A stretch of DNA of 64,000 bases, taken from contig NZ_LMUU01000259.1 of assembly GCF_009765775.1 (NCBI RefSeq), positions 66,888-130,887 of the forward strand, given 5' to 3'. This stretch comes from Beijerinckia sp. L45. Lineage in GTDB: Bacteria > Pseudomonadota > Alphaproteobacteria > Rhizobiales > Beijerinckiaceae. A program made the position numbers and the translations under genes. Below the pieces are notes generated by a model. The model saw only the letters and a list, made by a program, of their open reading frames with translations. It made no database searches and had not been told where the DNA came from. Positions 33,486-42,168 of the stretch are shown here, piece after piece; the stretch's first letter is position 1, and each line of letters starts with the position of its first letter.

Positions 33486-35062
33486 GACAGGGCCTTGGCC
33501 AGCAGATAGCCCGAGCCGCCGCCGAGTCCGGGGCCGGGATGGGTCGCGGCGCCGATGTGATAGAGGTTCGGCACGGGCGTGCGGTGGTTGACCGTGCTCT
33601 TGAACGGGCGCCAGAGGAAGAACTGGTCCATCCCGCAGAACCCGCCGTAGGGATCGCCGCCGATGAGGTTGACGTTCATCGCCTCGAGATCGGCCGGCGA
33701 ATAGGCGCGGCGGGCAATGACGCTTTCGCCAAAGCCGTCGATGTGGTGGGCGAGAATCGCCTCGACGCGATCGGCATAGGCCTCGCGGATGTCTGGCGTC
33801 CATCGCCCGTCGTCCGGCGCGGCTATGGTGCCGGCGGCGTCGCCTTTGATGGTGCGCGGCATTTCCGGCAGCTGCAGCCAGAGCACTGCCTTGCCGGCCG
33901 GGGCGCGGCTCGGGTCGAGCGCCGTGGGCTGGCCGACGCAGATGGTGGGCACTGCCGGCAGCATGCCGCGTTCGGCCTCGTTGCAGGCCTTCGACACGCC
34001 GTCGAGGCCGGGTGTCAGATGCAGCAGCGCCACGTTAGCGAGGCCCGGGCCGCGCCACTGCGGCGGCCGGTCGAGGGCGTAGTGGACCTGCATGTTGCCC
34101 TTGCCATAGCGGTAGCGCGCCAAACCATCGTCGATCTCGGCCGGCAGATCCTTGCCGCCAAGCAGGCGGCGATACAGCTGCTCCGGTGCCGTCGAGCAGA
34201 TCACGCCGTGCCTAGCGGCATGGCGACGGCCGTCGGCGAGCGTCACGCCGTTGGCGCGGCCCTTAGCGTCGCGGGTGACGCCGGCGACGTCCGCGCCGGT
34301 CTCGATGATCCCGCCCTTGTCGCGGATCAGCCGCGCGAAGGCGTCGAGCAGGCTTTGTGCGCCGCCTTTGACGATCGGCGCGCCGGCGGCTTCCAGCGCG
34401 AAGCCGATGACCTTCAGCATCTCGCCGGAAAACGCGCTTTCCGGCCCAAGACCTGTGTGCAGCACCCAGGGCGCGAAGAGGTCGCGCACCAGGCTCGACG
34501 CGTAGCGGCCTTCGAGGTGCGCGCGGCCGGACGTCAGGGTTTCGCCGAGGAAGGCGGCAAAGCCGCGCGGGCCGCGCGTCCAGACTTCACGGACCATCGT
34601 GCGCAGCATTGCCGCCGACCACAGCCTGCCGCCGAGCACCGAAAAGACCAGGCCGGCGTTGTGGCCGAACAGTGCCATCTCGCGATCGAAGGCGTCGCCA
34701 TCGCCCGCGGCTTGCGCTGCAAACGCCGCGCGGTTGGTCTCGCGCGTGCGCGTGAGCACGAGATGTGCGCCGTCCGGTCGCAGCACGCCGGTCGGCACCT
34801 CTGATTGGGCGAAGGCCAGACCGCGCTGTTCGAGTTCGGGGCCGAGCACGGCAAAGGCCGGCGAGGTGACGAACAGGACGAAGGTCGTCGCCATCACGTC
34901 ATGGACGAAGCCCGGCGCGGTGATCGCCTCGGTGCGGATACAGCCGCCGATGCGGTCCTCACGCTCCAGCAGCAGAACCTTGCGGCCCTTGAGCGCGAGC
35001 ATCGCCGCGCAGACGAGGCCGTTGATGCCACTGCCGACGAGGATGTAATCGGCTTCGGCCAT
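33482..35062 (-). CDS. phytoene-desaturase-like NAD(P)/FAD oxidoreductase
   Basis: 526 residues of the phytoene desaturase / PDCD-like amine-oxidase fold. An N-terminal dinucleotide motif (DYILVGSGINGLVCAAMLA) with LLLEREDRIGGC is present, and the C-terminal FAD-closing segment ends NLYHIGAATHPGPGLGGGSG. Homologues without carotenoid neighbours are common in aromatic or lipid gene sets and their substrates are mostly unknown. No carotenoid genes are present here. It may desaturate or aromatise a ring intermediate (speculative). Coupled to the MarR gene. Confidence 0.8.
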   Translation of the reverse strand: MAEADYILVGSGINGLVCAAMLALKGRKVLLLEREDRIGGCIRTEAITAPGFVHDVMATTFVLFVTSPAFAVLGPELEQRGLAFAQSEVPTGVLRPDGAHLVLTRTRETNRAAFAAQAAGDGDAFDREMALFGHNAGLVFSVLGGRLWSAAMLRTMVREVWTRGPRGFAAFLGETLTSGRAHLEGRYASSLVRDLFAPWVLHTGLGPESAFSGEMLKVIGFALEAAGAPIVKGGAQSLLDAFARLIRDKGGIIETGADVAGVTRDAKGRANGVTLADGRRHAARHGVICSTAPEQLYRRLLGGKDLPAEIDDGLARYRYGKGNMQVHYALDRPPQWRGPGLANVALLHLTPGLDGVSKACNEAERGMLPAVPTICVGQPTALDPSRAPAGKAVLWLQLPEMPRTIKGDAAGTIAAPDDGRWTPDIREAYADRVEAILAHHIDGFGESVIARRAYSPADLEAMNVNLIGGDPYGGFCGMDQFFLWRPFKSTVNHRTPVPNLYHIGAATHPGPGLGGGSGYLLAKALS

Positions 35063-35312
35063 GGCGGGATTCCCTTGCGCTGTCGGCGCATCGTAAAAGC
35101 GGTCTATGACAATGCAAGCATTGGATGGGGCGGGATTCTCCCCCGCGCCGTTTTCGACCTGGGGACCGTGCGAAGCATGGTGAGGGGCGGCTCGCTTGGC
35201 GTATCGCGAATGAGCCAGGCGCCGGCACATCGGTCGGTTTGGGTCTTGCCCTTGCCCACGCCACCGCCTTCGGCGGTCTCCTTCCCCCGCGCTTCGCGCA
35301 AGGGAGAATCGA

Positions 35313-36440
35313 TCAGACGGGTTCGAGCACCGAGGTCGGCGCCACCGTGCGCAGGCCGCGCTTTTCGAGGATCGGCAAGACCTCGTCGCGGAAATAGGGG
35401 AACTCGTCGACGTAGTTGACGAAGGACAGCGTGGTGCCGCCAAAGCCCGCCTCGACGAGCTTTTGGATGCCGTCTGCGACCTGTTCCGGCGTGCCGGTGA
35501 GCGGAAAACCGCCGTGCCCGGCCGCCATGCTCTCGCGGATCATCGCCAGCAGATCGTGCGGGAACGACTGTGCGTGGGCGAATTGCAGCGCGACGAGGGC
35601 GTCGAGTGCTTCCCAGTCGGTCTGCGCGACGTAATGATCGTAATAGGCCTTGGCTTCGGCTTCGCTCGGCCGGCAGACGACATGAGCGAAGGTCAGCACG
35701 TCGACGTCGCGCCCGACGCCGGCCGCCTGCGCTTTCAGCGCCTTGATCTCGTCGATGGAACGCGTCAGGTCGATCGCGGGCGTGAAGAGAAAGTCCGCGT
35801 TGCGCACGGCGAATTCGCGGCCTTCGCCGGAACCGGCGGCATTGACCAGCGGCACGCGCCCGCGCATCGGCTTGGGGTCGCTATGCACGCCCTTCAGCTT
35901 GAAGAAGGTGCCGTCCCAATCGAACACGCCTTGCGTCTGCCAAAGCTTTTGCACGACGTCGATCCATTCCTGCGCATAGGCATAGCGCTCGGCGTGAGCG
36001 GCAGGGAGCGAAAGCCCGAGCGCCGCATATTCCGGCGCGTTCCAGCCGGCGACGATGTTGAGGCCGGCGCGGCCGTGACCGATCTGGTCGAGCGTCGCGA
36101 TCTGCTTCGCCGCCACGACGGGATTGTTGGCCGCCGTATGCACCGTCGAGATCACCGCGATCTGCCTGGTCGCCGCGAGAAGCCCGGCAGCCCAGGTCGT
36201 CGTCTCCAAAACGCCGCCCTGAAAGTTGATGGCCTTGCCGCCGTAGCCGATCCAGCGCGCGATCGGCAGCAAAAAATCGAGGCCGGCGTCATCGGTCATC
36301 TGCGCGAGACGCAGGTTGCTGTCCCACGAGGCATCCCAGCGCTCCGGCACCGTCGTCACCGACATGCCGTTGGAGCAGTTGGCGGCGAAGATCCCGAGCT
36401 TGAAACGGTTCTTGCGAAGCATCGGATTCTGAATGGACAT
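35313..36440 (-). CDS. LLM-class flavin-dependent monooxygenase, RutA-like
   Basis: 375 residues of the bacterial luciferase-like TIM barrel. Landmarks are FLLPIARWIGYGGK, GLLAATRQIAVISTVHTA, ATLDQIGHGRAGLNIVAGWN and YAQEWIDVVQKLW. The NIVAGWN segment matches the RutA/SsuD type that uses FMNH2 supplied by a reductase to add oxygen to a C-N or C-S centre. It is the second gene of an operon with RidA, an arrangement recalling rutA-rutC. I chose the ATG at 36440 (GGAGA before it); 36452 is possible. No flavin reductase is adjacent. Confidence 0.83.
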   Translation of the reverse strand: MSIQNPMLRKNRFKLGIFAANCSNGMSVTTVPERWDASWDSNLRLAQMTDDAGLDFLLPIARWIGYGGKAINFQGGVLETTTWAAGLLAATRQIAVISTVHTAANNPVVAAKQIATLDQIGHGRAGLNIVAGWNAPEYAALGLSLPAAHAERYAYAQEWIDVVQKLWQTQGVFDWDGTFFKLKGVHSDPKPMRGRVPLVNAAGSGEGREFAVRNADFLFTPAIDLTRSIDEIKALKAQAAGVGRDVDVLTFAHVVCRPSEAEAKAYYDHYVAQTDWEALDALVALQFAHAQSFPHDLLAMIRESMAAGHGGFPLTGTPEQVADGIQKLVEAGFGGTTLSFVNYVDEFPYFRDEVLPILEKRGLRTVAPTSVLEPV

Positions 36441-36493
36441 CGGCGTCTCCATCTTTTTTCCAATCGTGATGCGCAGCAGGCGGCGGCAGGTCT

Positions 36494-36979
36494 CTATGCG
36501 ATCGGTTTGATCTCGAAGGGTACGATCGCGGTCGCCTCGATCTCGATCATCGCGGCGGCTTCGACGAGGCGCACGACCTGCACGGCCGCCATCGCCGGGA
36601 AATGCCGTCCGAACAATGACCGATAGGCGTCGCCCAGACCCTTGGGATCGGCCAGATAGGTGTCCATGTCGGTGACGTACCAGGTCAGCCGCACGATGTG
36701 CTCCGGTGTCGCGCCGCCCTCCGCAAGGATCGCGGCGATGTTCTCGAACGTCTGCCGCGCCTGCCCGACGAAGTCGGCCGGGAAGCTGCCGTCGATGCGC
36801 CAGCCGACGACGCCGCCGGTGACGACGATGCGGCCTTCCGCGGCAACGCCGTTGGCATAGCCGCGCGCGCGCGGCCAGCCTTGGGGATGCAGGATGCGGT
36901 TGCCGGCGACCGGGGCAACGGCACCGTCCGTCAGAGGCGCGGCGCCGTTTTGGGCATTACTGGAAATCAAGGCCGACAT
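36494..36979 (-). CDS. RidA-family enamine/imine deaminase
   Basis: 161 residues, longer than the usual about 130 because of an N-terminal extension of about 25. Core motifs are GRIVVTGGVVGW, QTFENIAAILAEGGATPEHI, TWYVTDMDTY and FPAMAAVQVVRLVEAAAMIEIE. The Arg/Glu substrate pocket (VVRLV and MIEIEA) appears intact. RidA proteins hydrolyse enamines and imines. The reduced product of 2-aminobenzoyl-CoA monooxygenase/reductase carries a vinylogous amine, so RidA could release its ammonia (inference). First gene of the RidA-LLM operon, with an almost perfect island palindrome 116 nt upstream. Confidence 0.83.
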   Translation of the reverse strand: MSALISSNAQNGAAPLTDGAVAPVAGNRILHPQGWPRARGYANGVAAEGRIVVTGGVVGWRIDGSFPADFVGQARQTFENIAAILAEGGATPEHIVRLTWYVTDMDTYLADPKGLGDAYRSLFGRHFPAMAAVQVVRLVEAAAMIEIEATAIVPFEIKPIA

Positions 36980-37094
36980 CGGCACAACGAACCTTTCGAC
37001 GTCTGGTGCAGCGGGGTCTCGCGGCGCGGTAACGACGCGGTCGCGCTGCCGGGGACCGCCTGAAACAAAGCAGAGCGCAATGCGCGGTGACTTC

Positions 37095-37110
37095 ATTTTA
37101 GGCTTAAAAT
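37095..37110. promoter_or_regulatory. best copy of the island palindrome (operator candidate)
   Basis: ATTTTA-GGCT-TAAAAT has perfect 6-bp inverted arms around 4 nt. It lies between the RidA-LLM operon (minus, ATG 36979) and the end of the FAD monooxygenase gene at 37159. Confidence 0.6.
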
Positions 37111-37158
37111 AGTTTCCACGCAAGGTTCTAAGCTGTGGGGTATCTCAGCTTTCATACG

Positions 37159-38289
37159 TCAGGTGCCGGTCGGATGGCTGCGGGCGGCCTTGAGAATCTG
37201 GGTGCGGATCCAGGGATCGGCCATGGTGCCGAGGATCGCCCGTTTGCGGACATCGTCGGGCAGAAACGAAACCTCGCCGTAGAGCCGCGACCATTTCTGG
37301 CAGTGGTCGACGAGGTCGCGCTCGCGCTGTTCCCAGGCGACCAGCCGGTCCGGAATGTCGCGGCGATCGCTGACCCCTTCCATCGCCACGGCGAGCGCCA
37401 GGCCGTTCTGCATCGCCATGCCGCCGCCCTGGCCGAGATTCGGCGGCTGGGCGTGGGCGGCATCGCCCAAAATCGCGGCGCGGCCGGCGGACCAGCTCTT
37501 GACGCTGATGGTGCTGTAAGTGCCCCAGGGCAGCAGCGCCTCGACGCGATCGATGAGATGGGCGAAGTGCGGGAAGGTCGCGCCCCAAGACGCCTTGTCG
37601 AGCGGGCTCTGCTTGCCGGCTTCGTCCGATTTGGGGCAGGTGAAGGCGAGATAGATCTCGCTGGCGCTGAGCGGCGTGATGAGAAACCGCCGCTCGCCGT
37701 TCCAATTCTCGATGTATTTATCCTGGCCGCCCGGCCCGAGCTCGGCCTGAGTGCCAGGGATGATGGCGCGCAGCGCGCCTTCCAGCGTCTGCTCGTGGAA
37801 CACTTCGAGGCCGAGCGCTTCGCGGACTTTTGACCAGACGCCGTCGGCGCCGATCACCAGGTCGGCGTTCTCCACCGCGCCGCTGGCGAAGGTCAGCGTG
37901 CCGCCTGCACTGGCGTCGATGACTTCGGCGCCGGTGCGGATGTCGACACCTGTGCGGAGCGCCGCATCCCGCAGCCCTTCCAGGAGGGTCTTGCGCGGGA
38001 CGGTCACCAGGCGAAGATCCGGCGGAAATTCGCCGGAGTCGATCACGCCGTTCTGGCCGTCGCGCTGCTCCATCGCCCGGCCGCGAAAGGTCTCGTTCGA
38101 AACCACCTTGGCGCCGATCGCGTCGAGGATGCGCAGCCCGTTCTCCCAGATGTAGATCCCGGAGCCGGCGGCGCGCACCTCCGCCTGGCGCTCGTACACG
38201 GTGACGCGCCAGCCGCGTTGCGCCAGTGCGGCGGCGGCGGTGAGCCCGCCGAATCCGCCGCCGGCGATGATCGCTTTCAACCCTGACAT
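37159..38289 (-). CDS. FAD-dependent aromatic monooxygenase, third gene of the HOD-like operon
   Basis: 376 residues of the class A flavin monooxygenase family. The Rossmann motif GGGFGGLTAAAALAQRG is near the N-terminus, the DG motif is ADLVIGADGVWSKVRE (about 150-165), and the GD motif is ILGDAAHAQPPNLGQGGGMA (about 275-295). These enzymes hydroxylate aromatic rings with NAD(P)H and O2. It lies directly downstream (21 nt) of the HOD-like dioxygenase. In known 4-quinolone pathways an enzyme of this class (AqdB, PqsH-like) places the 3-hydroxyl that the dioxygenase then needs. Salicylate- or hydroxybenzoate-type substrates cannot be excluded. Confidence 0.83.
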   Translation of the reverse strand: MSGLKAIIAGGGFGGLTAAAALAQRGWRVTVYERQAEVRAAGSGIYIWENGLRILDAIGAKVVSNETFRGRAMEQRDGQNGVIDSGEFPPDLRLVTVPRKTLLEGLRDAALRTGVDIRTGAEVIDASAGGTLTFASGAVENADLVIGADGVWSKVREALGLEVFHEQTLEGALRAIIPGTQAELGPGGQDKYIENWNGERRFLITPLSASEIYLAFTCPKSDEAGKQSPLDKASWGATFPHFAHLIDRVEALLPWGTYSTISVKSWSAGRAAILGDAAHAQPPNLGQGGGMAMQNGLALAVAMEGVSDRRDIPDRLVAWEQRERDLVDHCQKWSRLYGEVSFLPDDVRKRAILGTMADPWIRTQILKAARSHPTGT

Positions 38290-38310
38290 ATGCTGCCTTT
38301 CAAGGACCGA

Positions 38311-39099
38311 TCAGGCCGCGGTGACGAAGCTGCGGATCGCTTCGCTGACCGCCACGGGGCTTTCCAGTGTCGGGAAATGCGTCTGCCCCGTCACGTGGCA
38401 GGGGTGGAACCACGGATGGTCCTTGGCGAAGGCGGCCTGGAAATCGCGGTATTCCGCCGACAGCGGCTGCGAATAGATGTGCAGCACCTCCGGCTTTTTG
38501 GCGAGCGCCTGCATGCGGTCGAGCGGGCTGCCCCAATGGCGATAGGCCTTTTCGATCTCGCGGCAGGCGCGCATCCACATCTCGCCCTTGAACCACGGCA
38601 TCTCGGTGCGAATGTGGTTGATGACGTCGGCATTGTCGGTGGCCGCGACCCACTCGTCGAAGAAGCTCTGGCGGCCGAGCTGGTAGCGCTCGGGATCCTG
38701 GCCATCCTTCAGCTGCTGATAAAACCCGTCGTGCGGGGTCATCAGCCAATCGATCACCATGGTGCGGTCGAGCCCGAGTTTGTCGCACAGATCGATGTTC
38801 ACCCAGCAGCCGTGCGAGGTCGACACGAGGTGGAAGTTTTCGAGCTTCTTCGCGGCGATGAACTGCGCGACGTCGTCGACGAGATCGGCTTCGGTGAAGT
38901 CGCCGTGCAGCGTCTGCTCGGCATCATGCCCGCGATAGTTCGGGCAGAGCACGTGGAAATCCTTGGCGAGCAGCGGCTCGAGGTTCTTGAACAGGCGGTC
39001 GTCCTGCGCCCAGCCCGACAGCAGCACCAGCGCGTGCGGATTGCCCTTGCCGCTCTCGGTATAGGTCATCGGATGGTTGTTGATGGTGACAGAGTCCAA
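38311..39099 (-). CDS. HOD/QDO-like cofactor-free 3-hydroxy-4-quinolone 2,4-dioxygenase
   Basis: 262 residues of the alpha/beta-hydrolase fold. It matches, motif by motif, what I recall of 1H-3-hydroxy-4-oxoquinaldine 2,4-dioxygenase (HOD): the oxyanion-side LLSGWAQDD, PNYRGHD, TSHGCWV (Ser95 = HOD Ser101), IDWLM (Asp117 = Asp126), AYRHWGSP, HIYSQP, FAKDHPWF and GQTHFP (His241 = His251). HOD, QDO and AqdC split the ring with O2, releasing CO and an N-acylanthranilate, with no metal or flavin. The TTG at 39099 follows GAGGA; the next in-frame ATG (39069) would remove the first strand. It lies 2 nt after an anthranilate-CoA-ligase-like gene. HOD His38 appears replaced by Gln32, so the substrate may differ. 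Confidence 0.82.
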   Translation of the reverse strand: MDSVTINNHPMTYTESGKGNPHALVLLSGWAQDDRLFKNLEPLLAKDFHVLCPNYRGHDAEQTLHGDFTEADLVDDVAQFIAAKKLENFHLVSTSHGCWVNIDLCDKLGLDRTMVIDWLMTPHDGFYQQLKDGQDPERYQLGRQSFFDEWVAATDNADVINHIRTEMPWFKGEMWMRACREIEKAYRHWGSPLDRMQALAKKPEVLHIYSQPLSAEYRDFQAAFAKDHPWFHPCHVTGQTHFPTLESPVAVSEAIRSFVTAA

Positions 39100-39101
39100 A
39101 G

Positions 39102-40769
39102 TCAGATCCTCGTTTCTACGGGTTGGATGTCTGGAACGGGCGCGGCCAAAGCGTCGCCTGCCGCGCGCTGGCGGAGCGCAAACCGTTGCAGCTTGCCCGA
39201 CGACGTCTTGGGCAGCGCGTCGACGAACTCGATGGCCCGCGGATATTTGTACGGCGCGATCTCCGCCTTGACGAAATCCTGCAGCACCTTGGCGAGCCCG
39301 GGATCGGTTTCGGCATCTGGTGCCAGCACGACGAAAGCCTTGACGATGGTGCCGCGCGCGCCATCGGGAACGCCGACGACGCAGCATTCGGCAACGATGG
39401 GATGACGCAGCAGTGCGGTCTCGACCTCCGGTCCGGCGATGTTGTAGCCCGACGAGACGATCATGTCGTCGGAGCGCGCCTGGTACCAGAAATAGCCGTC
39501 CGCATCCATGACATAGCTGTCGCCGGGGAAGTTCCAGCCGTCCTGCACGTAGGTCGTCTGCCTGGGATCGTCGAGGTAGCGGCAGCCGACGGGTCCCTTG
39601 ATGGCGAGGCGCCCCAGGGTGTTGGGGGGTACCTCGTTGCCCGCGGCATCGACCACACGAGCCTGGTAGCCCGGCACCGGGCGCCCGGTCGAGCCGGGAC
39701 GGATCTCGTCTTCGCGCGCGCTGAGAAAGATATGCAGCATCTCGGTGCCGCCGATGCCGTCGATCAGTTTGAGGCCGGTGGCGGCGAGCCAGGCATCGAA
39801 GGTCGGGCGCGGCAGCGTCTCGCCGGCGGAGACGCATTTGCGCAGGCTCGACAGGTCGTGCTGGCCGAGGCGCGTCAACATGCGGCGGTAGGCGGTGGGA
39901 GCAGTAAAGCAGACGGTGGCGCGATAGGCTTCGATCGCCACGGCGAGTTCGTCGGGTCCGGCGCGCTCCAGCACGATCCCGACGGCGCCGATGCGCATCG
40001 GAAATAGGATCACGGCCAAGCCGAAGGTGAAGGCGAAGGGGGCGGAGCCGATGAAGCGGTCATCCGGCGTGGCGCGCAGAATGTGGGCGGCAAAACCATC
40101 GCAGATCGCCAGCATGTCGCGATGGAAATGCATCGTTCCCTTCGGCTCGCCGGTGGTGCCGGAGGTGAAGGCGATGAGGCAGACATCGTCCGACGCGGTG
40201 TCGACGGTGGCGAAATCGGGGCGTTCACCGGCGGCCATCGCTTCGAGCGAGTCGGCGGTGCCCGAGCCCCAATAGACGATGCGCTCCAGACACGGCGCAA
40301 GCGCCCGTGCGCGCTCCATGTCCTCGGCGAGGCGGTGGTCGCAGAGCGCCAAGGCGATCTGCGCCTTGTTGAGGGGAAAGGCGATCTCGCCGGCGCGCAG
40401 CAGCGGCATCGTCGCCACCACGATGCCGCCGGCCTTGAGCACGGCGAGATAGGTCGCGACCATGGTCACGGTATTGGCCGAGCGCAGCAGCACCCGGTTG
40501 CCAGTCTTTAGGCCGAGGCGGTTGACCAGAACATTGGCGATGCGGTTCACCCGGTCGCTGAGGCCGCGATAGGTCAGGGTCTCGTCCGGGCCGATGACGC
40601 AGGTGGCGTCGCCGCGGCCTTCGTCGATCCAGCGGTCGAGAAAGGCGGCGACGCAGTTGAGCCGCGCGGGATAGCGGTACTCTGGCAGCGTCACGAGCAT
40701 CTCCGGCCAGAGATCCTGCGGCGGAAGATGGTCGTGAGCGAATGTATCGACGTAGGCGGAGGGTGCCAC
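39102..40769 (-). CDS. benzoate-CoA-ligase-family enzyme, 2-aminobenzoate-CoA ligase-like
   Basis: 555 residues of the adenylate-forming family: P-loop FTSGTTGEPKG (201-211), a GIGGTEMLHIF aryl-site motif, the YRARSD-like YQARSDDMIVSSGYNI hinge and the catalytic C-terminal lysine in KTSSGKLQRF. The N-terminus (YVDTFAHDHLPPQDLWPEML) resembles 2-aminobenzoate-CoA ligases rather than benzoate or 4-coumarate ligases. It would activate anthranilate with ATP to 2-aminobenzoyl-CoA. First gene of the operon with the HOD-like dioxygenase and FAD monooxygenase; an island palindrome lies 68 nt upstream. Other aryl acids are possible. Confidence 0.83.
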   Translation of the reverse strand: MAPSAYVDTFAHDHLPPQDLWPEMLVTLPEYRYPARLNCVAAFLDRWIDEGRGDATCVIGPDETLTYRGLSDRVNRIANVLVNRLGLKTGNRVLLRSANTVTMVATYLAVLKAGGIVVATMPLLRAGEIAFPLNKAQIALALCDHRLAEDMERARALAPCLERIVYWGSGTADSLEAMAAGERPDFATVDTASDDVCLIAFTSGTTGEPKGTMHFHRDMLAICDGFAAHILRATPDDRFIGSAPFAFTFGLAVILFPMRIGAVGIVLERAGPDELAVAIEAYRATVCFTAPTAYRRMLTRLGQHDLSSLRKCVSAGETLPRPTFDAWLAATGLKLIDGIGGTEMLHIFLSAREDEIRPGSTGRPVPGYQARVVDAAGNEVPPNTLGRLAIKGPVGCRYLDDPRQTTYVQDGWNFPGDSYVMDADGYFWYQARSDDMIVSSGYNIAGPEVETALLRHPIVAECCVVGVPDGARGTIVKAFVVLAPDAETDPGLAKVLQDFVKAEIAPYKYPRAIEFVDALPKTSSGKLQRFALRQRAAGDALAAPVPDIQPVETRI

Positions 40770-40837
40770 GGCGGGGGCCTTTGCTGACGGAGCCTATCGG
40801 GACGCCCGACGTCGAGCGGACGTCGGCACATGCCGAT

Positions 40838-40853
40838 ATTTTATGCCTAAAGC
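40838..40853. promoter_or_regulatory. island palindrome upstream of the ligase operon
   Basis: ATTTTA-TGCC-TAAAGC: left arm perfect, right arm TAAA conserved. It lies 68 nt upstream of the ligase ATG. Confidence 0.55.
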
Positions 40854-40891
40854 ATTATGCAAGAATGGTGCAATCTCCTGTTGCGGCTAGC

Positions 40892-42124
40892 TCAGGCCTG
40901 CTTTTCCTTCAACGCGAAGCCAGCCATCTTGGCGTAGGCACCGCCGATCGCCGCCAGTTCCTCGTGGCTGATGACGTCCTCCAACCGATCGAAGCCGTTA
41001 GGCGCCCGCTCCGACACGACGTCGACGACGCGCTCGGGACCGCCGCCGCGGTTCGATCGCACGATCGCCGACGTCACGGGAATCCGCTCCGCCTCGTAGG
41101 CGGTCAAAGCTTTGGGCACCGGGCCTGACGCGAGATGGTGAGCCAGCCTCTTGCCGTCGATCACCGCCTGCGCCGCACCGTTCGAGCCGACCGGGTACAT
41201 CGGATGCGCGGCGTCGCCGAGCAGCGTGACGCGGCCTTCGCCCCAATCCGCAAGCGGCTCGCGGTCGCACATCGGATATTCCAGAATGTCCTGCGTCGCC
41301 TCGATCATCGCGACGACGTCCATGCCGGGGATCTTGTACTTTTTGGCAGACGGCAAAATGTCGGCGAGGTCGCCGCGCCGCGACCAGCTCTCGCGGCGCG
41401 GCGGCGGGGCGCTGCCGTCGCCGACGATGCGGCATAGCACCCAATTGGTAAGCATCGTGCCGTCCGTCGCGCCGCGTCCGATCGGATAATAGAGCAGCTT
41501 CTCCTTCATATCGCCGGAGACGATCATCGTGTCGCCACCGTCGAAGAGCGGCCAGTCGACCGCGCCACGCCACATCATCGTGCCGTTCCACCCCATCGGG
41601 CCGTCGTCGGGATGCAGTTGCGCGCGGACCATGGAGTGGATGCCGTCGGCGCCGACCAGCACGCTGCCAGCCTGTTCGACCAGGCCGCCGTCGAGGGTGC
41701 GGAAGAAGGCGGTGACGCCGGTGCCCGTCTGTTCGAAGCGCTCGAATTTATGGCCGGTACGCACGACCGCGTCGCCGCAGCGCTCGCGCACCGCAGCGAG
41801 CATGGTCGCATGCAGCATGCCGCGGTGGATCGACAGCTGCGGCCGCTCGTGGCCGGCATAGAGGCCGCGCGGCTCGTCGAGGATCGCCTGCCCGAACATG
41901 TTGATATAGCGGAGCGTCCGCGTGCGCACGCCGATGGCGTCGAGCGTCGGGAACAGGCCGAATTCCGCCAGCTCGCCGATTGCGTGCGGCAGGATATTGA
42001 TGCCGACGCCGAGCGGCTTGAGGTCTTCCGCCGCGTCGAACATAAGGAAATCGATGCGGCGGCGCTCGAGCGCGAGGGCCAGAGCCAGGCCGCCGATGCC
42101 AGCGCCTGCGATAATGACGGTCAA
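40892..42124 (-). CDS. FAD-dependent monooxygenase, PhzS-like
   Basis: 410 residues of the class A flavin monooxygenase family. GAGIGGLALALALERR begins the Rossmann fold, GADGIHSMVRAQLHP is the DG motif, and LLGDAAHPMYPVGSNGAAQA is the GD motif. The GVGINILPHAIGELAEFGL segment is typical of the PhzS-like subgroup (annotated flavin-dependent oxidoreductase). The TTG at 42124, preceded by GGGGAGA, is the only start that keeps the FAD motif at the N-terminus. The upstream gap (42125-42507) holds two palindrome copies shared with the divergent Liv-type operon. It could hydroxylate the N-heterocycle or ring; substrate unknown. Confidence 0.82.
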   Translation of the reverse strand: MTVIIAGAGIGGLALALALERRRIDFLMFDAAEDLKPLGVGINILPHAIGELAEFGLFPTLDAIGVRTRTLRYINMFGQAILDEPRGLYAGHERPQLSIHRGMLHATMLAAVRERCGDAVVRTGHKFERFEQTGTGVTAFFRTLDGGLVEQAGSVLVGADGIHSMVRAQLHPDDGPMGWNGTMMWRGAVDWPLFDGGDTMIVSGDMKEKLLYYPIGRGATDGTMLTNWVLCRIVGDGSAPPPRRESWSRRGDLADILPSAKKYKIPGMDVVAMIEATQDILEYPMCDREPLADWGEGRVTLLGDAAHPMYPVGSNGAAQAVIDGKRLAHHLASGPVPKALTAYEAERIPVTSAIVRSNRGGGPERVVDVVSERAPNGFDRLEDVISHEELAAIGGAYAKMAGFALKEKQA

Positions 42125-42152
42125 ACCATGTCTCCCCACCCGTGGGCCACTT

Positions 42153-42168
42153 ATCTTAAGCCTAAAGC
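42153..42168. promoter_or_regulatory. island palindrome upstream of the PhzS-like gene
   Basis: ATCTTA-AGCC-TAAAGC, 28 nt upstream of the TTG at 42124. Confidence 0.5.

Noticed and set aside
33482..35062. Carotenoid biosynthesis gene
   Set aside because: The fold is phytoene-desaturase-like, but no crtB, crtE or other carotenoid gene is adjacent.
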